Assembly (NCBI GenBank): GCA_910588815.1
Contig: CAJUQY010000069.1
Location: 1 to 9,409, forward strand
Length of the DNA: 9,409 nt
Reading direction: 5' to 3'
Source of the DNA: an uncultured Lachnospiraceae bacterium
GTDB lineage: Bacteria; Bacillota; Clostridia; Lachnospirales; Lachnospiraceae
Under the pieces are notes generated by a model. That model saw only the letters and a list, made by a program, of their open reading frames with translations. It was not told the origin of the DNA and did no database searches. The translations under genes and the position numbers were made by a program. Positions 1 to 6,167 of this stretch are shown here, one piece after another; position 1 is the stretch's first letter, and each line of letters begins with the position of its first letter.

Positions 1-202
1 TCTTGTGTTACACTTCCCTTGTAATTGATTTTTGTGCGCATCCTTTTATGGAGATGCAGATGGAAATGTCCGTATGCGGCAAAGCTCCGCATTGCACACG
101 CTGTTAAGTTTGTATGAATGTGCCAGCAGTATCACTACGCCCTTTGAGTGATATACTGCTAATTTTTTATAGCAATATCTGCAATTCAAAGCTGAATAAT
201 AG
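1..202. other. Left-edge region without a convincing gene
   Basis: Two short open stretches run through this region on the plus strand. One is open from the window edge to a TAA at 105-107 and ends in a Cys-rich tail; the other runs from about 29 to a TGA at 149-151. Neither has a clear start with a ribosome-binding site and neither was recognised. The second runs into the terminator-like hairpin at 125-168. A small hairpin (ATGCGG at 74-79, CCGCAT at 87-92) is also present. The region may be the tail of a gene that starts outside the window. Confidence 0.4.
125..168 (+). terminator. Probable intrinsic terminator
   Basis: AGCAGTATCACT (125-136) pairs with AGTGATATACTGCT (147-160), giving 12 base pairs with a two-base TA bulge and a 10-base loop. 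A run of six T follows at 163-168 after AA. This fits a rho-independent terminator for a plus-strand transcript entering from the left of the window. It lies upstream of the UPF0597 remnant, so that remnant is not read from the left. Confidence 0.6.
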
Positions 203-463
203 GATGTTTTTCAGCGGCCTCCGGCTTACTGCGGGGCGGTAAGCGCAGGCGTTGCGGCGGGTGCGGGGATCGCATATCTGAAGGAAGGGGATTATGATAC
301 GATTGCCCATACCGTTGTCAATGGCCTTGTCATCGCCTCTGGCATGATCTACGACAGGGTGGTGGCAAAGGGAGTGGAAAACACCGTACGCAATATCTCC
401 TGGATTGGAAGCAGGGGAATGAAGGAAACGGATCAGGAGATTCTGAATATTATGACGTGCTAG
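203..463 (+). pseudogene. Truncated, internally deleted UPF0597 / serine dehydratase alpha-like remnant
   Basis: After an in-frame TAG at 200-202 the frame stays open for 86 codons to TAG at 461-463, with no usable start at its left end. Recognisable blocks are AYCGAVSAGVAAGAGIAYL, then NGLVIASGMIYD, then KGVENTVRNISWIGSRGMKE and an EILNIM ending. These match, from memory, the C-terminal part of the UPF0597/CyuA-YhaM family (L-cysteine desulfidase or Fe-S L-serine dehydratase alpha-like), whose members are about 430 residues. Two losses are visible. About four fifths of the N-terminal part is absent. The block normally following GMICD (GAKPSCA..., some 35-40 residues) is missing, joining GMIYD directly to the VVAKGVEN segment. 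The reading frame survives, but the product could not fold as the enzyme. A terminator follows at 498-529. Confidence 0.7.
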
Positions 464-497
464 GCAGGGAACGCACCTGACTTATGCCAAAAGCGGT

Positions 498-529
498 CGC
501 CGTACTTGTCAAAACAGGTACGGCGTTTT
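498..529 (+). terminator. Intrinsic terminator after the UPF0597 remnant
   Basis: CGCCGTACTTGT (498-509) pairs with ACAGGTACGGCG (514-525), a 12-base-pair stem with one G-U pair and a four-base loop, followed directly by TTTT (526-529). It sits 35 bases after the stop of the pseudogene. On the minus strand the same stem lies about 50 bases past the gntR stop. There the T-tract is displaced by five bases, so it could also help stop gntR transcripts, but less well. Confidence 0.7.
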
Positions 530-578
530 GCCTGTGGAAAAGATGGCTGTTCTCTGCACAATTGGCATCAAAGACGTT

Positions 579-1337
579 TCATTTCAGATAATTCACATCA
601 TCATACCATTTTGGGACTCCCTGCATGGTTACCACGAAGGAACAAAGATCAGGCCTTATCTTGGCCTCCAGATACTCTAAGGGTCCCAGAGAGCAGGCCG
701 CAGTTCTTGTATTAAAGAAGATGGGAGTGCCAGGGGCAATTTTGAGAATCTGCGCATCAAGATAATCCGTTTTGATTGCGCTGATTCTTTCCTGCCCTGT
801 CTCGAACTTGATCCCGTATTTTTTTTGAATAAAATAGTACAGATCATGAAACTGTCCTTGATAGGAATCCAGGTCAGGAAAGAAATCCGTGCGAAGATAG
901 TTGGTCATTATAGCCATGGGGGCCTCGCCGCAGTGTATGATCCGCTGCAGACAGAAAACGGAATCATTCTCATCCACCTCGAGTGCGCCTGCCACGTGTG
1001 CGGAGGCGGGGATCCGATTGATCCAGATTCCGTTTGTCTTAATGGCCTTTCCCGCTGAAATTTCAGTTTTCACATCAATGATATTATGAAATTTGGAATA
1101 AATGGGAAGCTGCTTCTCCGTGGCATCAAGGACCTGGGTGCCTGCGCCCTGCTTCACATGCACCCGGCCTTCCCTGGCCAGCAGATCCACGGCGTGACGC
1201 ACCGTGGTACGGCTTACCTGAAATAATTTTTCCAGCTCTCCTTCCGTTGGAAGATAAGTGCCGATTGGATATACATTATTATCGATATCTTCTTTTAACT
1301 TCTGATACATTATCTTATATGAGGGAAGATTTGCCAT
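579..1337 (-). CDS. GntR/HutC-family transcriptional repressor with UTRA effector domain
   Basis: The 252-residue protein has an N-terminal winged helix-turn-helix at about residues 7-70. It includes the family pattern LPTEGELEKLFQVSRTTVRHA (helix-turn-helix around 30-50) and a wing with KQGAGTQV (62-69). Residues about 80-240 form a UTRA-type ligand-binding domain; the length is usual for HutC-subfamily members. The ATG (complement of 1335-1337) is preceded by AAAGGAGAG (1345-1353) at 7 bases, which supports this start. The gene is divergent from the sugar operon starting near 1559. By analogy with HutC/NagR-type regulators, it probably represses that operon and perhaps itself until a sugar, sugar acid or phosphorylated intermediate binds the UTRA domain. 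The effector cannot be read from the sequence. No truncation is seen. Confidence 0.92.
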   Translation of the reverse strand: MANLPSYKIMYQKLKEDIDNNVYPIGTYLPTEGELEKLFQVSRTTVRHAVDLLAREGRVHVKQGAGTQVLDATEKQLPIYSKFHNIIDVKTEISAGKAIKTNGIWINRIPASAHVAGALEVDENDSVFCLQRIIHCGEAPMAIMTNYLRTDFFPDLDSYQGQFHDLYYFIQKKYGIKFETGQERISAIKTDYLDAQILKIAPGTPIFFNTRTAACSLGPLEYLEAKIRPDLCSFVVTMQGVPKWYDDVNYLK

Positions 1338-1382
1338 TTTCCGTCTCTCCTTTACACAAAACTGTGATGAAATTTTATTTTT

Positions 1383-1411
1383 AGTATAAGGGATTTGAGT
1401 ACAAAGGTCAA
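1383..1411 (-). promoter_or_regulatory. gntR promoter (sigma-A type)
   Basis: On the minus strand TTGACC (complement of 1406-1411) and TATACT (complement of 1383-1388) are separated by exactly 17 bases. This is a near-consensus vegetative promoter ending about 45 bases before the gntR start codon. Confidence 0.75.
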
Positions 1412-1431
1412 ATTATCTTTGCAATGATTTG
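1409..1431. promoter_or_regulatory. Candidate GntR operator (inverted repeat)
   Basis: CAAATTAT (1409-1416) and ATGATTTG (1424-1431) form an inverted repeat with 7 of 8 positions matching around a 7-base centre. The left arm overlaps the -35 element of the gntR promoter, so a bound repressor would block gntR. Assignment to this regulator is inference from position and symmetry. Confidence 0.45.
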
Positions 1432-1534
1432 ATTTATTGGATAAAATGCATAAAAATAACTTTTACACCTTGTCTATATTGCGCATTGAACAGAAAGGAA
1501 AAAAAGTGTATTATAATCAAGACAAAAGATAATT
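1411..1534. repeat. 10-bp exact inverted repeat bracketing the operon promoter
   Basis: AATTATCTTT at 1411-1420 recurs in inverted orientation as AAAGATAATT at 1525-1534, exact over 10 bases with a 104-base gap. The left copy lies inside the candidate operator next to the gntR promoter. The right copy lies at the expected transcription start of the operon. Two sites placed this way could hold a repressor loop, though the sequence is A+T-rich and chance cannot be excluded. Confidence 0.35.
1486..1517 (+). promoter_or_regulatory. Probable promoter of the sugar-catabolic operon
   Basis: TTGAAC (1486-1491) is followed after 17 bases by TATTAT (1509-1514). A perfect TATAAT overlaps it at 1512-1517, but with 20-base spacing. 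Transcription would start near 1521-1525, which leaves about 35 bases of leader before the preferred start codon at 1559. Just upstream, TTGTCTATATTG (1470-1481) resembles, from memory, half of a NagR/HutC-type operator. Confidence 0.6.
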
Positions 1535-1558
1535 ATGAATTTGGATCGGAGTGGAAAA

Positions 1559-2941
1559 ATGAGAGAAAAGGTAATTATGAATAAGCAGGAGTATGTGGTA
1601 AGACCACATAAGAAAGAACCGCTGTACGTTCTGAACGGAGTGGACGATCTGAAGATTTCCGATTTGTATAAGGTCAAAATCAACGGAAAAGAAGAGACCG
1701 TGTATGGAAACGAATTCTTTCACTTTATGCTTCCCGTGTTCGCAGTGGAGCAGGAGGCGCTGAAGGACATGACGCTCTGCGTCGAAGTTACGGTTTTGGA
1801 ATCCTTTGAGAGCGTCAGAATGCGACCGTCTTCCTGTGCGATAGAACCGGAAAGGGAAAAAGACATCATTACCTTTAAGGTTCCCGCTGATAAACGTGTG
1901 ATACTGGAACTGGATGGTGATCTCTTGTGCCCGCTCTATCTTTTCCCGTCGGCAAAGATTGAAAGGCCAGAAAATACAACCTATGAATTTCGGAAAGGAC
2001 AGGCCTACAATATTGGCTGCCTCGAATTGAAATCGGATGACGTTGTCTATATTGAGGAGGGGGCCGTGGTCAGCGGCAGGATTCATTCCAGGATGGCCGA
2101 TCGCGTTAAAATCGTGGGAAACGGCATTCTGTATGGAGGAAACTGGCATAAATGGGACGAGAACGGGGCGGAACAGATGGTGGTTCCTGTCCTTGGCGAG
2201 GACGTTGAAATAAGGGGCGTCTGCCTGCTGGACGGCGGTTCCTGGCATTTAGTGCCTGTGGCTTGTAAGAATGTGCGGATTGAAAATGTGAATATTATGG
2301 GAAAGGTGATTACCGGTGACGGGCTTGACATTGTGGGCTGTGAAAATGTGACGGTAAGGAATTGTTTTATCAGGGCCAATGATGACTGTATTTCCATCAA
2401 GGCCGTGGAGTTTCAGGATCCGTCCGGATGTGCGGATGTCAGGAATATTCTGGTGGAGGATTGTCTTTTCTGGAATGCGGAGTTCGGCAATGCGCTGGAG
2501 ATTGGCTATGAGACCCGGTGTGATGAGATTTCGGATGTGGTCTTCCGAAATTGCGAGGTGGTTCATTGCGAGTATGAGGGGAATCAGTCGGGCGGGGTGC
2601 TAACGATTCACAATGCGGACAGGGCATGGATCCATGACATCTATTATGAAAACATTCGCATTGAGGATGCCCAGGAAAAGTTTATCGACATCAAAACCCT
2701 GGATTCCAAATATTCCAGGGACAGGAGCCGGGGGATGATTCAGGATATCCACTTTAAAAACATAGAAATCACAGGGGAAAACTTTCCGGTTTCCATTGTC
2801 CGCGGTTTTGAGATGGCAAACGAGGTCTGCAGACCTCATGGGTTTTACTTCGACAATGTTGTTATTTGCGGAAAGAAGATGGAGAGCGTTAACGGGCTTA
2901 GAATGGTAAAAGAGCTCAGTGATGAATTTTATTTTGTGTGA
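1559..2941 (+). CDS. GH28-like right-handed beta-helix glycoside hydrolase, cytoplasmic
   Basis: From ATG 1559 the protein has 460 residues: an N-terminal beta-rich region (about 1-130), then a pectate-lyase-type parallel beta-helix with repeated short V/I-rich strands. GH28 landmarks are GNGILYGGNW (187-196), TGDGLD (252-257) in the place of NTD, and ANDDCISIK (273-281) in the place of GDD. GNALEIG (310-316) stands in the place of GHG, and DIK in the place of RIK (Lys at 379). The three aspartates used by inverting GH28 enzymes are kept, but the His and Arg typical of polygalacturonases are Asn and Asp. No signal peptide is visible, so it probably acts on imported oligosaccharide. Start choice: GGAG at 1548-1551 is 7 bases before ATG 1559. 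ATG 1535 has no ribosome site and would lie about 11 bases from the likely transcript start; ATG 1577 is a further alternative. Exact substrate unknown. Confidence 0.82.
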   Translation: MREKVIMNKQEYVVRPHKKEPLYVLNGVDDLKISDLYKVKINGKEETVYGNEFFHFMLPVFAVEQEALKDMTLCVEVTVLESFESVRMRPSSCAIEPEREKDIITFKVPADKRVILELDGDLLCPLYLFPSAKIERPENTTYEFRKGQAYNIGCLELKSDDVVYIEEGAVVSGRIHSRMADRVKIVGNGILYGGNWHKWDENGAEQMVVPVLGEDVEIRGVCLLDGGSWHLVPVACKNVRIENVNIMGKVITGDGLDIVGCENVTVRNCFIRANDDCISIKAVEFQDPSGCADVRNILVEDCLFWNAEFGNALEIGYETRCDEISDVVFRNCEVVHCEYEGNQSGGVLTIHNADRAWIHDIYYENIRIEDAQEKFIDIKTLDSKYSRDRSRGMIQDIHFKNIEITGENFPVSIVRGFEMANEVCRPHGFYFDNVVICGKKMESVNGLRMVKELSDEFYFV

Positions 2942-2949
2942 GGGAACAT

Positions 2950-4011
2950 ATGAAGGTTTTGGCAGTGGGGACTTATACGGAACGCAACGCTCCGCATGTG
3001 ACGGCAAAGCAGGAGCTGGGAGAAGGAATCTATCTGTATTCCTGGCGGGAGGACGGCCGGGGTGAAGAGCTCCTTCATCTGGAGAAGCTGGTGAATCCGT
3101 CCTATTTCGAATTTTGCGGTCGGCGTATGTTTGCGGTCAGTGAAAGGGAAAACCATGCCGTGCTTGCGGAATATATGCTTGAGACGACAGGGGGAAAAAT
3201 CAATTTGAAGCGTCTTGGCGGTCTTTGCCTGGAAGGGGCGGCTTCCTGCCACATTGAGTTATGCGGGGAAACGGGAATGCTTTTTCTTTCCGACTATGGC
3301 AGCGGCGATTTGAAGGTGATAGATGTCAGGAAAGGGGGAGAACCCAGGCTTTTGCGGGAATTTTACTTTGAGGGGAGAGGCGTGAGGCAGGACAGGCAGG
3401 AGGCGTCCCATATTCACTCCTGCTGTGCCTTTGAGAGGAAGCTGTATGCGGCGGATCTCGGCGGCGATAAGATTTACCAGTTTGAGATGGGAGAAGAGGG
3501 GCTTGAAGGGCTGCGGACGATACCGGCAAGAGTGGGAGCCGGACCGAGGCATATGCAGGCCAGGCAGGAGAACGGTGTTGTCACGCTTTATGTGATAAAT
3601 GAACTGGACTGCACGGTCTCGGTCTATCAGGAGCAGGATGGGAAGGGAATGTGCGAAATCCAGTGGATTCCCCTTCTCGGACAAAAGAGAGAAAAAAATA
3701 TGCTGGCAGCGGATCTGCGGCTCTCACGGGATGGCTTTCTGTATGCTTCGGTTCGGGGAAGCAACCGCATTTACGTGCTGAAAATTGAACAGGACGGACG
3801 ACTTTGTCTGATCCAGGAGCAGGAAAATTCGGGGGAATGGACCAGAAGCATCTGCATGGATCCCGCACAGAAGTACTTGATTGCGGCAAACCAGATCAGC
3901 GGAACGCTTACTGTATTCGAGAGAATAAACGGAAGGCTTTTGGGACCCGTCAGGAACATCAGGACGCCGGTTCCAGTAAAAGTGACAGTGCAGGAGGTGG
4001 AAGAGAGTTGA
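2950..4011 (+). CDS. Seven-bladed beta-propeller lactonase (6-phosphogluconolactonase family)
   Basis: The 353-residue protein begins VGTYT (6-10), the usual first strand of the Pgl/YbhE-type lactonase family. It carries the family landmarks SHIHS (153-157) followed by AADLGGDKIYQF, GAGPRHMQ (196-203), a YVINEL strand, LRLSRDGFLYASVRGSNRI and, near the end, AANQISGTLTVF. Length fits the family. Members hydrolyse sugar lactones such as 6-phosphogluconolactone. Here, between a glycosidase and a dehydrogenase and with no glucose-6-phosphate dehydrogenase, an unphosphorylated aldonolactone is the more likely substrate (inference). ATG 2950 is preferred because AGGGA (2941-2945) precedes it and it puts the first beta strand at the N-terminus. 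GTG 2938, overlapping the upstream stop, is the alternative and adds four residues. Either way the gene is translationally coupled to the glycosidase. No signal peptide. Confidence 0.85.
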   Translation: MKVLAVGTYTERNAPHVTAKQELGEGIYLYSWREDGRGEELLHLEKLVNPSYFEFCGRRMFAVSERENHAVLAEYMLETTGGKINLKRLGGLCLEGAASCHIELCGETGMLFLSDYGSGDLKVIDVRKGGEPRLLREFYFEGRGVRQDRQEASHIHSCCAFERKLYAADLGGDKIYQFEMGEEGLEGLRTIPARVGAGPRHMQARQENGVVTLYVINELDCTVSVYQEQDGKGMCEIQWIPLLGQKREKNMLAADLRLSRDGFLYASVRGSNRIYVLKIEQDGRLCLIQEQENSGEWTRSICMDPAQKYLIAANQISGTLTVFERINGRLLGPVRNIRTPVPVKVTVQEVEES

Positions 4012-4820
4012 GGAAAAAGGCGATTGTGACTGGAGCCAGCAGAGGTATCGGAAGAGGGATAGCGCTCTGTCTGGCGGAAAACGGCTACGACATTGCGTTT
4101 TCTTATAAATCAAAGGAAGAGGAAGCCATGGAGACAGCGGACGGGATCGAGAGGCAGGGTGCCAAAGCGTGGTACTTTCAGGCGGATCTGGAAAAGCCGC
4201 AGGAGGGGAAACGGCTGTTTGACCGGGCCCTGGAGAGCCTTGGAGGTCTGGATCTTCTGGTAAACAATGCGGGGGTTACGCGGTTTCAGTCCATTCTGGA
4301 ACTTACCATGGAACAAACCATGGAGATGGTCAGTCTGGATTTCCTCAATTATATTCTGATGAGCCATTATGCGGCGGGATATATGAAAGAACATGGAATC
4401 AGGGGTAACATTATTCAGATAACCTCCTCCAGGGCCCAGAGAGCTTACCCGGGGGATGCGGTTTACGGAGGAATCAAGGCTGCGCTCAACAGGGCATCCT
4501 GTTCCATGGCACTTGACCTTGCTCCTTATGGGATCCGTGTCAACTGCGTGGCTCCGGGGGCGGTTTGTATCCGTACCCCGCAGGAGATTGAACGGGACGG
4601 TCTCACAGATCTCGCAGGCTTTTGGGAGGGTCTTGGCAGCCGGATACCGCTTAAGAGAAACGGAAGCCCGGAAGATATAGGAAAGGCCGTGGTATTTTTG
4701 GCGAGTGAGTGCGCATCTTATATTACCGGCGAGGTATTGCGGGTGGACGGCGGATTAATTCTGCCGGGTATGCCGGAAAAGATTCAGGAAGGGAAAACGG
4801 ATTGGAGTGGAATGGCATGA
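4008..4820 (+). CDS. Short-chain dehydrogenase/reductase, probable sugar 1-dehydrogenase
   Basis: The 270-residue protein is a complete classical SDR. It has TGASRGIG (8-15) for the dinucleotide, Asp60, NNAG (86-89), and the catalytic Asn114, Ser140, Tyr153 and Lys157 (YGGIK). PG is at 183-184 and VDGGLILPGMPE near the C-terminus. The FSYKSK segment after beta-2 (31-36) suggests NADP(H), though this is only a sequence hint. The start is most likely the TTG at 4008-4010, which overlaps the lactonase stop as TTGA. AGGAGG (3992-3997) lies 10 bases upstream, and the TTG puts the glycine motif where SDRs have it. Within this operon it is expected to oxidise a sugar to its lactone. A ketouronate or keto-acid reductase feeding the downstream dehydratase is the main alternative. 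The overlap implies coupled translation. Confidence 0.85.
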   Translation: MRKKAIVTGASRGIGRGIALCLAENGYDIAFSYKSKEEEAMETADGIERQGAKAWYFQADLEKPQEGKRLFDRALESLGGLDLLVNNAGVTRFQSILELTMEQTMEMVSLDFLNYILMSHYAAGYMKEHGIRGNIIQITSSRAQRAYPGDAVYGGIKAALNRASCSMALDLAPYGIRVNCVAPGAVCIRTPQEIERDGLTDLAGFWEGLGSRIPLKRNGSPEDIGKAVVFLASECASYITGEVLRVDGGLILPGMPEKIQEGKTDWSGMA

Positions 4821-6049
4821 GTGTGACGATCAGGAATATTAAAGTAATCTGCTGCGCACCGGAAAAAATAAATCTGGTCACAGTAAAAGTGGAGACCAGC
4901 GAGCCGGGATTATACGGCCTTGGATGCGCTACGTTTGCCCACAGGCATCTGGCGGTGGTGACAGCGATTGAAAAATATCTGACACCCTATCTTATAGGAA
5001 GAGATGTTTCCTATATTGAGGACATCTGGCAGAGTGTCACGGGAATGAGCTACTGGAGAAACGGCCCTGTGCTGAACAATGCGATTTCCGGAGTCGACAT
5101 GGCTCTGTGGGATATCAAGGGAAAGATGGCAGGGATGCCCCTGTACGAGCTTTTTGGCGGAAAGTGCAGAGAGGCGGTGCCATGTTATACCCATGCGGAA
5201 GGGGCGGACGTGGAGGAAACCCTGGAACGGGTAGGGCAGCTTAAGGAGAAAGGATACCGGTATATCCGGGCTCAGACGGGAGGCTACGGGGGAAGCGAAA
5301 CCATACATATGCCGCCGGAGGGCGCATTGCCTGGGGACTACTATGATCCAAAGGTTTATATGAAAAAGACAATCCGGCTTTTTGAACGTCTCAGGGAGAA
5401 GTTCGGCTGGGAGCTTGAGCTGTGCCATGATGTCCACGAGAGGCTGCAGCCTGCGGATGCGGTTGGCTTTGCAAAGGAAATGGAACGGTTTAAATTATTC
5501 TTTTTGGAGGACGCGCTCTCTCCGGAGCAGGCAGGCTGGTTTAAACAGATCAGGCGGCATTGCACGACGCCTCTCGCCATGGGAGAGCTGTTCAATAACC
5601 CCAATGAATGGCTGAACCTGATTAAGGAGCGGGAAATTGATTATATCCGCATTCATTTAAGCCAGATCGGAGGAATCACACCCGTAAAAAAAGTGATTGC
5701 ACTGTGTGATGCGTTTGGAATAAGGACGGCATGGCATGGCCCTGTGGATCTCACTCCGGTGGGACATGCCGTCAATGCCCATCTGGATATTTCTTCGCCG
5801 AACTTTGGAATCCAGGAATGGACGGATTCGGAATCGGGATTTTATTGTGACAAAAATCCCGAAGCGCTTCATGAAATTTTCCGGGGGATTCCGAAGGTTA
5901 AAGACGGCTATATTTATCTGAACGGAAAACCCGGTATCGGTGTTGACATCAATGAGGAGGCGGCAAAGAAATATCCATGTACGGAAGGTGGTATTACTTG
6001 GGGATGGATGCTTCCAAGGCTTGCAGACGGAACATCAGTCCGTCCCTGA
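4817..6049 (+). CDS. rspA: RspA / D-mannonate dehydratase-type enolase-superfamily sugar-acid dehydratase
   Basis: The 410-residue protein is a full-length mannonate-dehydratase-subgroup enolase. It has an N-terminal capping domain (about 1-115) and a beta-barrel with IRAQTGGYGG (150-159), HDVHERL (204-210), LED (230-232), GELFNN (256-261), SQIGGITP (282-289), AWHGPVDLTP (305-314) and IQEW (332-335). Predicted metal ligands are Asp205, Glu231 and Glu257. His207, His307 and Glu334 are candidate catalytic residues, and Arg151/Tyr157 sit where the family has its Arg-Tyr pair. The C-terminal PRLADGTSVRP tail resembles E. coli RspA. The family dehydrates D-mannonate and/or D-gluconate or D-altronate to 2-keto-3-deoxy acids, but many RspA-like members have weak or unknown activity. 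ATG 4817 overlaps the SDR stop (ATGA) with GGAG 9 bases upstream. A hairpin spans its stop codon. Confidence 0.88.
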   Translation: MSVTIRNIKVICCAPEKINLVTVKVETSEPGLYGLGCATFAHRHLAVVTAIEKYLTPYLIGRDVSYIEDIWQSVTGMSYWRNGPVLNNAISGVDMALWDIKGKMAGMPLYELFGGKCREAVPCYTHAEGADVEETLERVGQLKEKGYRYIRAQTGGYGGSETIHMPPEGALPGDYYDPKVYMKKTIRLFERLREKFGWELELCHDVHERLQPADAVGFAKEMERFKLFFLEDALSPEQAGWFKQIRRHCTTPLAMGELFNNPNEWLNLIKEREIDYIRIHLSQIGGITPVKKVIALCDAFGIRTAWHGPVDLTPVGHAVNAHLDISSPNFGIQEWTDSESGFYCDKNPEALHEIFRGIPKVKDGYIYLNGKPGIGVDINEEAAKKYPCTEGGITWGWMLPRLADGTSVRP

Positions 6050-6135
6050 TGAAATACATGCTCTCATGAGGAGCCAAAGAAAATGGATCGGGTTGGATTG
6101 CAACCCTCAGGTCCGTGAGGCGCACACGGACTTGA
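6033..6135 (+). promoter_or_regulatory. Cluster of three hairpins between the dehydratase and binding-protein genes
   Basis: Three stems follow in series. CATCAG (6033-6038) pairs with CTGATG (6046-6051) across the stop codon. GGGTTG (6090-6095) pairs with CAACCC (6101-6106). TCAGGTCCGTG (6107-6117) pairs with CACGGACTTGA (6125-6135), 11 base pairs with one G-U. None is followed by a T-run; the sequence after the last stem is A-rich. They are therefore unlikely to be strong terminators and fit a processing or 5'-stabilising element ahead of the binding-protein message (inference). No good promoter was seen in the 118-base gap. Confidence 0.5.
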
Positions 6136-6167
6136 AAACACAAAATGTAGAAAAATGGAGGTAAAGT

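Noticed and set aside
506..715. Plus-strand open frame starting inside the terminator
   Set aside because: It begins within the terminator stem, then overlaps the 3' end of gntR antisense; no ribosome site or family match.
1535..1558. ATG 1535 as start of the GH28-like gene
   Set aside because: It has no Shine-Dalgarno sequence and lies about 11 bases after the predicted transcription start; ATG 1559 has GGAG at proper distance.
1517..2248. Minus-strand open frame of 243 codons opposite the GH28-like gene
   Set aside because: No recognisable family, and it runs through the operon promoter region; the plus-strand protein explains the sequence.
3804..4007. In-frame extension of the SDR by 68 codons inside the lactonase gene
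   Set aside because: The extension has no SDR similarity, overlaps a well-conserved lactonase segment in another frame, and would bury the glycine motif at residue 76 instead of near residue 8.
4709..4816. In-frame extension of the dehydratase by 36 codons
   Set aside because: It lies within the conserved C-terminus of the SDR, lacks family similarity, and ATG 4817 has a good ribosome site and the expected N-terminus.
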